A model generated the notes under the pieces. The model had not been told where the DNA came from. It made no database searches and saw nothing but the letters and a program-made list of their open reading frames with translations. DNA of 64,000 bases from Zhongshania antarctica (GTDB taxonomy: Bacteria > Pseudomonadota > Gammaproteobacteria > Pseudomonadales > Spongiibacteraceae), in contig NZ_JACHHW010000013.1 in the NCBI RefSeq assembly GCF_014202945.1, forward strand, positions 1 to 64,000, read 5' to 3'. Positions 8,513 to 17,335 of this stretch are shown piece by piece. The translations under genes were made by a program, and so were the position numbers. Position 1 is the stretch's first letter; every line of letters begins with the position of its first letter.

Positions 8513-9244
8513 TCAGTCTTTGCTGCGGCGGCCTTCCCGAAACACAATAAAGCCCGCGATCAGTACTGAAAGGGCGAGGCCGTACCAAGTGATCGCGTAC
8601 ACCAGGTGACTATTGTTAAAGCTAATGACGGTGAGGCCGCCGATCGGCGTGTTGGCGCTTTGGCTGTCGTCGCTTTGGGTTTGTGGCGAATTAGCGTCCG
8701 CGTCTACGAAATAAGGTGCGGCGCTGATACCAAGGGCGTCAGTAATTGCCTTTACATCCCGTGAATACCAGCGGTTGGTGCTGGGGCTATTTTCACGCAG
8801 TACACTGCCGTTTGGCTCGTTAAGCCGGAGCAGGCCGGTGAGGCTTGTGTCGGTCTGCGGTGGCGCCAGTGGCGTGACACCTTGGCCGATATAGCCGCGA
8901 TTGACTAAAACGATACTGCCATCGTGACGCTGAAAGGGCGTGACTACCCAGTAGCCGCTGCCAAGCTCGGTGGCGGTAACGACGAGGGTGTCTTTGTTCT
9001 GGAGGAATTGGCCGCGTAATTCGACGTGACGGTATTCGTCATCGGCCTTATTAACCGAAGGCCAGTCGCGAATACTTGGTGCTGATTCAGCGGGCGCGTG
9101 AACGCGGGTTTCGACTTTTTCGATTAAATCTAACTTCCACAATCGGCGCTCTAACTGCCAATTGCCAAGGGCAATAAAGCCCGCAAAGAGGAGCAGGCCG
9201 CATAGGCTGATTAGCGATAAGCTAACTATGCGGCGAAGTGACAC
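8513..9244 (-). CDS. SURF1-family oxidase assembly protein
   Basis: This 243-residue membrane protein follows the SURF1/Shy1 plan: one membrane helix at the N-terminus ending in GNWQLERRLWKLDLI, a periplasmic domain of about 170 residues, and a second helix at the C-terminus (YAITWYGLALSVLIAGFIVF). The conserved GYWVVTPFQ and VLVNRGYI segments are present. SURF1 proteins help haem insertion and assembly of haem-copper oxidases. The gene starts 3 bp after the end of cyoD, so its client is most likely the CyoABCD oxidase encoded upstream. Confidence 0.88.
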   Translation of the reverse strand: MSLRRIVSLSLISLCGLLLFAGFIALGNWQLERRLWKLDLIEKVETRVHAPAESAPSIRDWPSVNKADDEYRHVELRGQFLQNKDTLVVTATELGSGYWVVTPFQRHDGSIVLVNRGYIGQGVTPLAPPQTDTSLTGLLRLNEPNGSVLRENSPSTNRWYSRDVKAITDALGISAAPYFVDADANSPQTQSDDSQSANTPIGGLTVISFNNSHLVYAITWYGLALSVLIAGFIVFREGRRSKD

Positions 9245-9247
9245 GGT

Positions 9248-9625
9248 TTAGCTGCCGCCCGACATCATCGAGGGCATCATATTCACGTTCATGTGGTACA
9301 TCACCCACAGCGACCCGGCTAAGGTAATGAATAGTAATACCACAGTGAAGATAAGCGACAGCATGGTCCAGCCACCTTCAGACTGAAAATTCATGTGCAG
9401 AAAATAAACCATGTGCACCAGAATTTGCACTAGGGCAAAGGCGAGAATGATCAGCACGGTGGTGTTGCGTGAGCTGAATACATCACCCATTACTAGCCAA
9501 AAGGGGATGGCGGTAAGAAATATCGAGGCCATAAATCCCAACATATAACCGCTGAAGCTGCTGTGCGGGCCTTCTTCTTCGTGGTGGTCGTGATGCTCAT
9601 CGTGGTTGTGTGAAAGCTCGCTCAT
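9248..9625 (-). CDS. cyoD: Cytochrome o ubiquinol oxidase subunit IV
   Basis: This is a 125-residue inner-membrane protein with a His/Glu-rich N-terminus ([13 protein letters not shown]) and three membrane helices. The motif [13 protein letters not shown] is typical of CyoD and the related bacterial oxidase subunit IV. I start at ATG 9625, which overlaps the cyoC stop by four bases (ATGA); an upstream in-frame extension to 9670 lies inside cyoC. The subunit stabilises the oxidase and helps CuB site assembly. It is fourth in the cyoABCD order. Confidence 0.92.
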   Translation of the reverse strand: MSELSHNHDEHHDHHEEEGPHSSFSGYMLGFMASIFLTAIPFWLVMGDVFSSRNTTVLIILAFALVQILVHMVYFLHMNFQSEGGWTMLSLIFTVVLLFITLAGSLWVMYHMNVNMMPSMMSGGS

Positions 9626-10251
9626 GACAGAGACCCCATCAAATAAACAATAGTAAATACGCCGATCCAAACAACGTCCAGAAAGTGCCAGAACATAGAC
9701 AGGCAGAATAAACGGCGGCGGTTAGCGGTAGTTAGGCCGTGCTTGCGGAGTTGGAACAGCAAGGTGACCAACCAGATAATTCCGATACATACGTGTAGGC
9801 CGTGGGTGCCGACGAGGGTGAAAAAGGCCGACAAGAACGCGCTGCGCTGGGGACCAGCACCTTGGTGTAAAAGATGGTAGAACTCATAGAGTTCTAAGCC
9901 CAGAAAGCCTGCCCCGAATACGCCGGTAATAGCGAGCCAAATCATGGTGCCTTTGAGTTTGCGCTGCTGCATTTGCAACATGGCAAAGCCGTAGGTGATC
10001 GACGAAAACAGCAGAAAACTGGTGTTTAAGGCAACCAGCGGCAGATCAAATAAATCTGCGCCCGATGGCCCGCCCGCATAGTTCTGGCTTAATACGCCAT
10101 AGGTGGCAAACAGCGCCGCAAAGATGAGGCAGTCGCTCATCAAATACAGCCAGAAGCCCAGCAGGGTGCCGTTGGCGACGTGATGCTCCCCCTTAACGAG
10201 GAAGTCGAATTGACCCGCCTGAACGGCGGGCGTAGCAGTGGAATGAGACAT
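9622..10251 (-). CDS. cyoC: Cytochrome o ubiquinol oxidase subunit III
   Basis: The product has about 209 residues and five membrane helices, as in CyoC. Recognisable segments are [22 protein letters not shown] in the first helix and [13 protein letters not shown] in a later one. The start is ATG 10251, one base after the cyoB stop; a longer frame would lie inside cyoB. Subunit III is non-catalytic and supports assembly and proton uptake by subunit I. It shares the transcript with cyoA, cyoB and cyoD. Confidence 0.93.
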   Translation of the reverse strand: MSHSTATPAVQAGQFDFLVKGEHHVANGTLLGFWLYLMSDCLIFAALFATYGVLSQNYAGGPSGADLFDLPLVALNTSFLLFSSITYGFAMLQMQQRKLKGTMIWLAITGVFGAGFLGLELYEFYHLLHQGAGPQRSAFLSAFFTLVGTHGLHVCIGIIWLVTLLFQLRKHGLTTANRRRLFCLSMFWHFLDVVWIGVFTIVYLMGSLS

Positions 10252-10252
10252 C

Positions 10253-12238
10253 TTAGGCAAGCACCTCAGTTCGTTTGGATTCGACTTGCTCAACCTCTTC
10301 AGCGGGGATGTAGTAGTCGCGCTTGTAATTAAAAGTGTGCGCAATAATGGCAATCATAAGGGCTGCGAACGTCAGGCCGCCGATTAACCACATATGCCAA
10401 ACCATCGCGAAACCGAACGCTGCGCTGAGGCCTGAGATCACCATGCCGGCGGCGGTATTTTTGGGCATATGGATGGGCATAAAGCCATCAGTTGCATGCT
10501 TAAAACCATTGCTCTTCATATGCCACCACGCATCAAGATCGTATACCCGTGGGGTAAACGCGAAGTTGTATTTTGGTGGTGGTGACGAAGTTGACCACTC
10601 TAGGGTACGGCCACCCCACGGATCGCCAGTTTCGTCGCGCAGCGAGTCGCGGCGCTTGTAGCTCACATAGAGCTGAACCAAGAAGGCGATAATACCCATG
10701 CCGATTAACACTGCGCCACCTAGGGCGATTTGGAACCAAATCTGCAGCGATGGATCGTCGAAGTGGCTCATGCGGCGGGTTACGCCCATAAAACCGAGCA
10801 TGTAAAGCGGCATAAAGGCGAGGTAGAAACCGATAAACCAGCACCAGAACGAGACCTTGCCCCAGAAGGGTTCCAGCTTGTAACCCGTAACCTTGGGATA
10901 CCAGAAAGTGATCGCCGCAAAGGTACCGAAGACGACACCACCGATAATGACGTTGTGGAAGTGAGCAATCAAAAATAGGCTGTTGTGCAGCACGAAATCA
11001 GCGGGTGGCACAGCTAATAACACGCCGGTCATACCGCCAATCACGAAAGTGATCATAAAGCCGATAGTCCACAGCATGGGGACTTCAAACTGAATGCGGC
11101 CACGATACATGGTGAACAGCCAGTTAAAGATTTTCGCGCCCGTGGGAATCGAAATGATCATGGTGGTGATGCCAAAGAAGCTATTCACCGTTGCGCCAGA
11201 TCCCATGGTAAAGAAATGGTGCAGCCACACGAGGTAAGACAGAATCGTGATGACCAAGGTCGCGTAGACCATCGACGAGTAACCGAATAGGCGCTTACCA
11301 CTGTAGGTAGAAACGATCTCTGAGAACACCCCAAAGATCGGTAGAATCAGTATGTAAACCTCTGGGTGACCCCAGATCCAAATCAGGTTTACGTACATCA
11401 TGGCGTTGCCGCCAAGATCGTTGGTGAAGAAGTTCATGTCCAAATAGCGGTCTAAGGACAGCAAGGTCATTACCGCTGTTAATACGGGGAAAGCCGCCAC
11501 AATCAGAATGTTAGTACACAGCGCGGTCCAGGTGAAAATCGGCATTTTCATCATGTTCATGCCGGGCGCACGCATTTTTACAATGGTGACCACAAAGTTG
11601 ATGCCGGACAGCAAGGTGCCGACCCCGGCAATCTGTAGGGACCAAATATAGTAATCTACCCCGACCCCGGGACTTTGTAATATTCCGGTTAATGGCGGAT
11701 AAGCCAGCCAGCCGGATTTGGCGAATTCACCAATAAACAGCGACACCATAATTAGCGCCGCACCGGCACTGGTCATCCAGAAGCTAAGGTTGTTTAAGAA
11801 TGGGAATGCAACGTCACGCGCGCCGATCTGCAGGGGCACGATATAGTTCATTAAGCCGACCACAAAAGGCATGGCCACAAAGAAGATCATGATCACGCCG
11901 TGGGCGGTGAAGATTTGGTCGTAGTGATCTGGGGGCAGGTAGCCGGTAGCTTCACCAAAGGCCATGGCTTGGTGAATCCGCATCATGATAGCGTCGGCAA
12001 AGCCGCGCAGCAGCATGATTAGACCCAGGATCATATACATCACGCCGATGCGTTTGTGATCGATGCTGGTAAACCACTCGTTCCACAAATAGCCCCACAC
12101 CTTGTAGTAGGTGAGCGCGCCAAATAAGGCTATACCACCGAGGGCAGCGACCACAAAGGTCGCGATCAAAATCGGATCGTGAAATGGGATTGAATCAAGG
12201 CTTAGGCGCCCGAATATAAGGGTACTGAGATCAGACAT
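10253..12238 (-). CDS. cyoB: Cytochrome o ubiquinol oxidase subunit I
   Basis: This 661-residue catalytic subunit is close in length to E. coli CyoB (663). It carries the haem-copper signature: the [12 protein letters not shown] segment with a CuB His and the cross-linked Tyr, the CuB pair in [10 protein letters not shown], and the haem ligands in [23 protein letters not shown] supplies the low-spin haem ligand. It forms the binuclear centre that reduces O2 to water and pumps protons across the inner membrane. Upstream is cyoA (78 bp gap), downstream cyoC. No cyoE (haem O synthase) is present in the window, so haem O must come from elsewhere. Confidence 0.96.
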   Translation of the reverse strand: MSDLSTLIFGRLSLDSIPFHDPILIATFVVAALGGIALFGALTYYKVWGYLWNEWFTSIDHKRIGVMYMILGLIMLLRGFADAIMMRIHQAMAFGEATGYLPPDHYDQIFTAHGVIMIFFVAMPFVVGLMNYIVPLQIGARDVAFPFLNNLSFWMTSAGAALIMVSLFIGEFAKSGWLAYPPLTGILQSPGVGVDYYIWSLQIAGVGTLLSGINFVVTIVKMRAPGMNMMKMPIFTWTALCTNILIVAAFPVLTAVMTLLSLDRYLDMNFFTNDLGGNAMMYVNLIWIWGHPEVYILILPIFGVFSEIVSTYSGKRLFGYSSMVYATLVITILSYLVWLHHFFTMGSGATVNSFFGITTMIISIPTGAKIFNWLFTMYRGRIQFEVPMLWTIGFMITFVIGGMTGVLLAVPPADFVLHNSLFLIAHFHNVIIGGVVFGTFAAITFWYPKVTGYKLEPFWGKVSFWCWFIGFYLAFMPLYMLGFMGVTRRMSHFDDPSLQIWFQIALGGAVLIGMGIIAFLVQLYVSYKRRDSLRDETGDPWGGRTLEWSTSSPPPKYNFAFTPRVYDLDAWWHMKSNGFKHATDGFMPIHMPKNTAAGMVISGLSAAFGFAMVWHMWLIGGLTFAALMIAIIAHTFNYKRDYYIPAEEVEQVESKRTEVLA

Positions 12239-12315
12239 GAGAGTTACCGGCGCCCTGACGCGCTAAAAGTGAATGGGACGGACGCTTCGCGACCACGGTA
12301 ATTGCACAAAAAGAG

Positions 12316-13302
12316 CTAGTGGGCATGGTGACCCTCGTCATGTGTTTTGGCTGTTGAATTGGCTGAGTTTGGCGCTGCGGCGTCACTTTTGTGGCTGCCG
12401 TGGTGCTTCATCATATCCTTCATGCACAGGGTGCCAGGTTCAACGCAGCGGTTGAGAATAGTGTCGTAAAGCTCGGGCGCGACTTCGCGATAGTATTGCA
12501 CGGGGTTGTATTCGCTAGGCTCAGCGAGTTCGGTGTATACGCTGCGGCTGAGAATGTCGCCGTCGGTTTTGACCTTGTTCACCCACTCGTCAAATTCGAT
12601 CTCGGGCATGCCGAGGAATTTAAAGCGCATACCGTTAAAGCCCGCACCAGAGTAATTGGCAGAGAAACCGTCGTAGCTACCGGCTTCATTGATGACCGCG
12701 TGTAGCTGGGTTTCCATGCCGCCCATGGCGTAGATTTGTCCCGCCAAGGCCGGAATATAAAAGGAGTTCATCATGGTAGTCGCAGTGATTTTGAACTTTA
12801 TTGGCCGATCAACTGGCGCAGCCAATTGGTTCACCGCGGCAATGCCGTACTCGGGGTAAAAGAACAGCCATTTCCAGTCCATGGCGACCACTTCAACAAT
12901 AAGCGGCTCAACACCCTCGGGAACGGGGCGGCCTTCGTCAATGCGATCAAGGGGGCGGTAGGGGTCGAGTTGGTGGGTGCTCACCCATGTTAATGCGCCT
13001 AACGCAATGATAATGGCCAGTGGCGCAGCCCATATAACAAGCTCCAAATTGGTGGAGTGATCCCAGTCCGGACTGTAGGTGGCGTCTTTATTGGACGCGC
13101 GATAGCGCCAAGCAAACAGCAGAGTCAGTACAATGACCGGAATAACGACGATCAGCATAAGAATCGTCGCCCACACAATAAGTTGTGCTTGTTGGGCCGC
13201 AATATCCCCCGACGGCGACATAACCACAGTGTCGCAAGCAGACAGCAGGGCCATTCCGATAGTGGAAACGAATATAGTGCGCAGAGCTTTTGAAATTGAC
13301 AT
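12316..13302 (-). CDS. cyoA: Cytochrome o ubiquinol oxidase subunit II
   Basis: The product is a lipoprotein of about 328 residues with lipobox LLSAC (Cys23), two membrane helices at about residues 40-110, and a periplasmic cupredoxin domain (VVAMDWKWLFFYPEYG). The CuA ligands found in cytochrome c oxidases are missing: the usual two-Cys motif is replaced by EAGSYDGFSANYSGAGF. This identifies a quinol oxidase. The C-terminus is His-rich. I use ATG 13302; the longer frame to 13314 needs a TTG. It is first in cyoABCD-SURF1-regB-regA. A 13-bp palindrome lies 70 bp upstream. Confidence 0.94.
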   Translation of the reverse strand: MSISKALRTIFVSTIGMALLSACDTVVMSPSGDIAAQQAQLIVWATILMLIVVIPVIVLTLLFAWRYRASNKDATYSPDWDHSTNLELVIWAAPLAIIIALGALTWVSTHQLDPYRPLDRIDEGRPVPEGVEPLIVEVVAMDWKWLFFYPEYGIAAVNQLAAPVDRPIKFKITATTMMNSFYIPALAGQIYAMGGMETQLHAVINEAGSYDGFSANYSGAGFNGMRFKFLGMPEIEFDEWVNKVKTDGDILSRSVYTELAEPSEYNPVQYYREVAPELYDTILNRCVEPGTLCMKDMMKHHGSHKSDAAAPNSANSTAKTHDEGHHAH

Positions 13303-13371
13303 CGCCACTCGCAAGTCCAGATGTTAATAAGAAGACGTAGACTTTAAGGGAATTGCCGCCGAGAGAGAATT

Positions 13372-13384
13372 GGACAATTTGTCC
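13372..13384. promoter_or_regulatory. 13-bp perfect palindrome in the cyoA/MFS divergent region
   Basis: GGACAATTTGTCC is a perfect inverted repeat (6+1+6) lying 70 bp before cyoA and 70 bp before the MFS gene. Position and symmetry suggest a dimeric repressor or activator site shared by both genes. The cognate factor is not identified. Confidence 0.45.
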
Positions 13385-13453
13385 TATGGCTGGCTCGTTC
13401 TAATCGGAGTAGTCTTTCAATAATTCATAAAACCTACGGATGAGCGCCGCACC

Positions 13454-14767
13454 ATGGCCAGTACAACAAACTCTTCTCTCGCAGCTGATATGCAAACCCC
13501 AGCGGGCCATTCGGCCGTTGCCCCCGGCGAAATCGCCATTGGCGTCGTTATCGGCCGCGCCTCAGAACATTTTGACTTTTTCGTGTTTGGCATGGCCTGC
13601 GTATTGGTCTTCCCGAGCGTGTTTTTCCCTTTCGCCAGTACCTTGGAGGGCATGTTATACGGTTTTGCTATTTTCTCCATGGCTTTTGTGGCGAGGCCCT
13701 TTGGCACCGCACTGTTTATGAATATTCAGCGTCGCTGGGGCCGCAGTGTAAAACTGAGTAGCTCCCTGTTTTTATTGGGCACCGCCACTGCCGGCATTGC
13801 ATTTCTGCCCGGTTATAACAGTATTGGCGGCGCTTCGATCTTTCTGCTTGCGATGTTTCGTATTCTTCAGGGCTTTGCCCTTGGCGGCTCGTGGGACGGT
13901 CTGCCGTCGTTGCTGGTGCTTAATGCCCCGCCAGCCAAGCGCAGCTGGTACGCCATGATCGGCCAGCTCGGTGCCCCGATAGGATTCTTGATCGCCAATT
14001 TGTTGTTTCTCTACTTAATTAATAGCGTTAGCGCTGAAGACTTCCAAGCCTGGGCATGGCGCTATCCCTTCTTTGTGGCCTTCGCCATTAATGTGGTCGC
14101 GCTATTTGCACGCCTGCGCCTAGTGTTAACCGAGGAATATACCGCGGCATTAGAAGAAAGTGAGCTTGAGCCAATTAGTACTAGTGAAATGCTTGAGAAG
14201 CAGGGCCCCAATATCTTTCTGGGTGCCTTCGCTGCGCTGGCTAGCTATGCCTTGTTTCATATCGTGACGATCTTTCCATTGTCATGGATTGCCTTGGGCG
14301 AATCGCAACTCATTGGCAATGTGCTTATTGTGCAAGTGTTTGGTGCTTTTATAGGCATTATTGCAACCATCGCATCGGGCATCATTGCCGACCGCATTGG
14401 TAAGCGCACTACGGTGTCATTAATGGCCGTGCTTATTGGGATCTTCGCGCTGTTTACACCAATGCTGATGAGCGGCACGCCAGCGATGCAAGACACCTTT
14501 ATATTGGTTGGATTTGCACTGCTCGGTGTCTCTTACGGTCAGGCCTCGGGAACCTTAACTGCTAATTTCGAACGGCGATTCCGCTACGCCGGCGCGGCAT
14601 TAACCTCAGATTTTGCATGGCTGTTTGGCGCCGCGTTTGCGCCGTTAATTGCCCTTGGTCTATCAGTGCATTTTGGGCTGATGGCAGTGAGTTTGTATTT
14701 GATCTCTGGCGCGCTGGCGACCTTGTTGGCGCTGCGAATTAATAAGCATTTGGAAGCAGCAGATTAA
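13454..14767 (+). CDS. MFS transporter, metabolite:H+ symporter-like
   Basis: This 437-residue inner-membrane carrier has about 12 membrane helices. The early signature IAIGVVIGRASEHFDFFVFGM, the segment AFVARPFGTALFMNIQRRWGR (loop 2-3 motif A region) and FRILQGFALGGSWDG (helix 5) match the MHS/sugar-porter branch that includes ShiA and ProP-like transporters of carboxylates or osmolytes. The substrate cannot be read from sequence. It is divergent from cyoA with a shared palindrome between them. The ATG at 13454 has only a weak upstream GGATGAG. A perfect 10-bp hairpin lies about 115 bp downstream. Confidence 0.8.
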   Translation: MASTTNSSLAADMQTPAGHSAVAPGEIAIGVVIGRASEHFDFFVFGMACVLVFPSVFFPFASTLEGMLYGFAIFSMAFVARPFGTALFMNIQRRWGRSVKLSSSLFLLGTATAGIAFLPGYNSIGGASIFLLAMFRILQGFALGGSWDGLPSLLVLNAPPAKRSWYAMIGQLGAPIGFLIANLLFLYLINSVSAEDFQAWAWRYPFFVAFAINVVALFARLRLVLTEEYTAALEESELEPISTSEMLEKQGPNIFLGAFAALASYALFHIVTIFPLSWIALGESQLIGNVLIVQVFGAFIGIIATIASGIIADRIGKRTTVSLMAVLIGIFALFTPMLMSGTPAMQDTFILVGFALLGVSYGQASGTLTANFERRFRYAGAALTSDFAWLFGAAFAPLIALGLSVHFGLMAVSLYLISGALATLLALRINKHLEAAD

Positions 14768-14883
14768 AAGGGCCGCAACGCTATTTAGCGTTGCTTAGGC
14801 GCCGGTGCGCGCCTGTCGCGTTGCGGCTAGCTTGCAAGCCCAAGCCCAAGCCCAGGTGAAGGCTCCTTAAGCCTTCTCACTCT

Positions 14884-14910
14884 ATGCCAGCGCTACTGTT
14901 GCGCTGGCAT
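14884..14910. repeat. Perfect 10-bp stem-loop downstream of the MFS gene
   Basis: ATGCCAGCGC and GCGCTGGCAT form a perfect stem around a 7-base loop. No T-tract follows on either strand, so it is not a standard terminator. It may end the MFS transcript with rho or act as an RNA stabiliser. Just upstream (14834-14853) is a short CAAGCC tandem. Confidence 0.45.
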
Positions 14911-15006
14911 ATCAGTTCTAAATCACAATTAGCTAAATTAGCGGTTCGCAATTAATTGCACGGCAAGCCTCAATACCCTTAGATTTGTATCAGTAGCCCA
15001 CTATTT

Positions 15007-15020
15007 TTGATTTACATCAA
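15007..15020 (+). promoter_or_regulatory. FNR/Anr box
   Basis: TTGATTTACATCAA is a perfect match to the FNR/Anr consensus TTGAT-N4-ATCAA. It lies about 90-100 bp before the start of a truncated gene at 15111, a normal distance for an anaerobically activated promoter. The gene it once controlled now appears broken. Confidence 0.7.
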
Positions 15021-15047
15021 GTAAGCGCGATATTCAAAACAACCTAT

Positions 15048-15065
15048 ATTGATCTTAAGGTCAAT
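15048..15065. promoter_or_regulatory. Near-perfect 18-bp palindrome before the truncated hydrolase
   Basis: ATTGATCTTAAGGTCAAT is symmetric except for one base pair. It lies between the FNR box and the start codon at 15111, so it could be a second operator. No factor is assigned. Confidence 0.35.
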
Positions 15066-15110
15066 AGCGGTAATTATTGACCCATCGAAAATAACTAGGT
15101 GGGCAATAAC

Positions 15111-15380
15111 ATGAATATGATCGTACGCAAAATCGAAGGTGACTTTTCTACCGCAAAAATTGACTGGATTCCCAATGATCCAGAGTTGGCACAATTTTGG
15201 AACGCCGTTAGCTTAGGTCTTCCTTTGCTGGAAGGTTATATGATACGTGCCGTATCGCAAGCCAAGCGCGAACTTCCTGAATCGCGAGCATTTAAATACC
15301 AGCAAAGGAGTAATAGTGAGCCGGTTCGGCGGCCGAGCCAAATGTCTGTGAATAGTGGTTTTATATGGGGAGCGTATTAA
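15111..15380 (+). pseudogene. Truncated metal-dependent hydrolase (PF10118-like), N-terminal fragment
   Basis: The first 55 codons read like the N-terminus of the predicted metal-dependent hydrolase family PF10118: WIPNDPELAQFWNAVSLGLPLLEGYMIRAV matches the family pattern of W-P-G-D-P followed by LS...P.LE.Y.IR. After about residue 57 similarity ends and the frame closes at 15380. Full members are near 280 residues and include His/Glu metal ligands that are absent here. ATG 15111 follows TAGGTGG. The next 170 bp contain no continuation that I can recognise. A perfect FNR box and an 18-bp palindrome remain upstream, so the promoter outlived the gene. Confidence 0.6.
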
Positions 15381-15546
15381 TTTTTGCTGCGTTCAGCACT
15401 ATACTCGGTGTCGCTTACTTCAGTGTTCCGGCATAGTCGAATTCAACCTGCTGGAAACTCAGTTGGCGCTACCACTTTTTGAATGGCTGCTATTTGATCA
15501 TTTCGGCTCGTTTAAAAAGCGTAGTAATCTTAGTTTAGGTGAATGA

Positions 15547-15571
15547 TTTTCAATAGCTGGGCTATTGAAAA
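15547..15571. repeat. Perfect 11-bp inverted repeat upstream of the DUF3137-like gene
   Basis: TTTTCAATAGC and GCTATTGAAAA pair perfectly around a TGG loop, 20 bases before the start codon at 15591. It can act as a terminator-like hairpin for the upstream fragment or as an operator or mRNA leader structure for the next gene. Confidence 0.5.
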
Positions 15572-15590
15572 TAGTTAGAAGGGAAAAGGA

Positions 15591-16664
15591 ATGTCCCATA
15601 ATCAAAAGCTAAACGCACTATTAAAGTCGGTTCGCGGCGCTAAGGCTAACTCAAACACGCAAGATGATGCCGCGCGAATAGTCACCCAGTTGAGAGCGCT
15701 AGGTGGGCCAATACGCTACGAAGATAGCGGCAAGCTCGGGTCGGGGTTGTTCTTGCTCGGTATAGGGGCCTATGGTCATATCCTTGGGTCGGAACGAGGT
15801 TACCCGATAGGCCCAGATGGTACGTCGGGTTCTAGCGTGCTTATCTATAACGTCGCGATAGCTCTGGCTGCGTGCTTTATTCTGTTTTGGTTTTTCCGGC
15901 GGCGCAAAGCCCAAAAATTTGTACAAGAAGTTTATGAAAATGCAGCCCTAGCAAGTTATGGCCTTAACGACGAACCCATACCTAAGCTGAAGGACTGGGA
16001 TAGGAATTTTCATGAATTTAACCGAGGCAACCATTCCCGCGAGATAATGTACTGCAGATCAGCCGCGGGGCGCGGCGAGAGCGGGCGTGAGGCATATTCG
16101 CTTTTCCGATTTCATTGGGTAGTGTGTGAGGAGCGGCAAGTCACTGAGACTGATCACAACGGCCACTCTACAAGTAAAACAGAGACCACCTACTATCATT
16201 ACGATCGGTATGGAGTGTTGGTTGAAGGCAATTTTAGCGGTATACAGATCAGCTCTGATGCGCCAAATAGCAAGTACAAATTACAATACCGACCAGCCTC
16301 TGTCGCGTTCAATCGGCTCTACAAACTTCGGTGTGTTGAGGAGATGCAAACTGCCAAGTTTCTTAAACCATCCATTGTTATTGCTCTTGAGGCGGCCGTT
16401 ACCCAGCTGAAGAATCCAAACTTGGAATTTGGCTTGAACGGCCAGATGTGCCTAACTTGGGAGAGTGATCCGTTCAATGTTCGAACCGTTATGCGATCAA
16501 AAGATAGGGCTGAGGAGCTAGCGGAAATTATCGAAGATGGTGCAAAAATGCCTATTTTAGATGTAGCGCTTGAGCTGGTAGCGCTGATTCAGCGACACAC
16601 TCAGTCCAATTTTTCGGCACTGAACAACGATAATACTTGGGAATCCATTCAAGGAGTGAAGTAA
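15591..16664 (+). CDS. Membrane protein, DUF3137-like, partner of LemA
   Basis: This is a 357-residue protein. Two membrane helices lie near residues 48-63 and 83-102 (GSSVLIYNVAIALAACFILFW), followed by a basic stop and a large cytoplasmic domain. The domain contains YRPASVAFNRLYKLRCVEEMQ and AAVTQL, which resemble DUF3137 proteins. These are commonly encoded next to LemA, exactly as here, so the pairing supports the call. The function of the pair is unknown in general. The start has AAAGGA just upstream. The stop overlaps the lemA start by one base, indicating tight co-translation. Confidence 0.55.
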   Translation: MSHNQKLNALLKSVRGAKANSNTQDDAARIVTQLRALGGPIRYEDSGKLGSGLFLLGIGAYGHILGSERGYPIGPDGTSGSSVLIYNVAIALAACFILFWFFRRRKAQKFVQEVYENAALASYGLNDEPIPKLKDWDRNFHEFNRGNHSREIMYCRSAAGRGESGREAYSLFRFHWVVCEERQVTETDHNGHSTSKTETTYYHYDRYGVLVEGNFSGIQISSDAPNSKYKLQYRPASVAFNRLYKLRCVEEMQTAKFLKPSIVIALEAAVTQLKNPNLEFGLNGQMCLTWESDPFNVRTVMRSKDRAEELAEIIEDGAKMPILDVALELVALIQRHTQSNFSALNNDNTWESIQGVK

Positions 16665-17236
16665 TGAGCGACACGATAATTCTGGCTTTAATTGCCGTCA
16701 TCGGCATTGTTGTACTGATTTGGTTTTACAACCAGATTGTAAGCGGGCGCAATGCCATTCAGCGTGCGTGGTCTGATGTTATTGTTCAGGAGCGACAAAA
16801 GCTGAAAGTGATTCCCGAGCTGGAGCGGATCGTTGAGGAGCATAAGGCTTATGAATCTGGCGTGTTAGAAAAGCTAACTGAAATGCGTGCTGCAGTTACT
16901 CAGCTTGCCAGCGACACAGTAGATACAGATGCCCTTAAGACTGCGGAATCGAAGACGAAGTCTGCGCTTTCTGGTCTCAAAGTTGCCATGGAGGCCTATC
17001 CAGATCTAAAGACCGCCAGCCTTATGAACAATCTTATGCGTGAAATTGCTGATCAGCAGGATAATATTGCCGCCGCCATCCGCATTTTTAACCAGAATGT
17101 AGAGTTATTTAACAACAGTATTGAAACTTTTCCAGGCTCTGCGGTAAATAAGCGCATCAACAAAGAAAAGCGCCAGCGCTCTTTCGACGACAATGAGGCC
17201 GCGTCTGGCCTCTCGTTCCGTCTCGGTGCGGAGTAG
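16664..17236 (+). CDS. lemA: LemA family protein
   Basis: This 190-residue LemA protein has one N-terminal membrane helix (IILALIAVIGIVVLIWFYNQI) followed by the family segment VSGRNAIQRAWSDVIVQERQKLKVIPELERIV, then long coiled helices and the conserved FNQNVELFNNSIETFPGS. LemA proteins fold as an antiparallel helical bundle on the periplasmic or cytoplasmic face; their role is unresolved. The usual Asp after AWSDVIVQ and the Asn-rich end are kept. Its ATG overlaps the preceding stop (TAATG) and has AAGGAG eight bases upstream. I ignore a longer in-frame start at 16637. Confidence 0.85.
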   Translation: MSDTIILALIAVIGIVVLIWFYNQIVSGRNAIQRAWSDVIVQERQKLKVIPELERIVEEHKAYESGVLEKLTEMRAAVTQLASDTVDTDALKTAESKTKSALSGLKVAMEAYPDLKTASLMNNLMREIADQQDNIAAAIRIFNQNVELFNNSIETFPGSAVNKRINKEKRQRSFDDNEAASGLSFRLGAE

Positions 17237-17289
17237 TCGACCTAGGTAATGCACCCCGAAGGTGTAGCGGGCGTCGCGATTGATGAATA

Positions 17290-17309
17290 TAACCAACCAA
17301 CCAACCAAC
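17290..17309 (+). repeat. AACC tetranucleotide tract before the 17336 gene
   Basis: Nearly five tandem copies of AACC lie 12 bases before the Shine-Dalgarno AAGGAG of the gene at 17336. Tetranucleotide tracts can change length by slippage. The unit number is low, so this may be chance. Confidence 0.5.
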
Positions 17310-17335
17310 TACCAATCTCTAGAAGGAGCTAGTAT

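Noticed and set aside
8422-8547. N-terminal extension of the RegB-like kinase
   Set aside because: The extension overlaps the SURF1 gene and lacks a ribosome binding site; ATG 8421 has GGGGAG upstream.
14834-14853. CAAGCC tandem as a possible CRISPR or phase-variable repeat
   Set aside because: It has only about three units of six bases, with no spacers and no gene near enough to control. No CRISPR array is seen anywhere in the window.
15355-15546. 63-codon frame after the truncated hydrolase
   Set aside because: It has no binding site or family motif, and I could not join it to the hydrolase fragment by a single frameshift.
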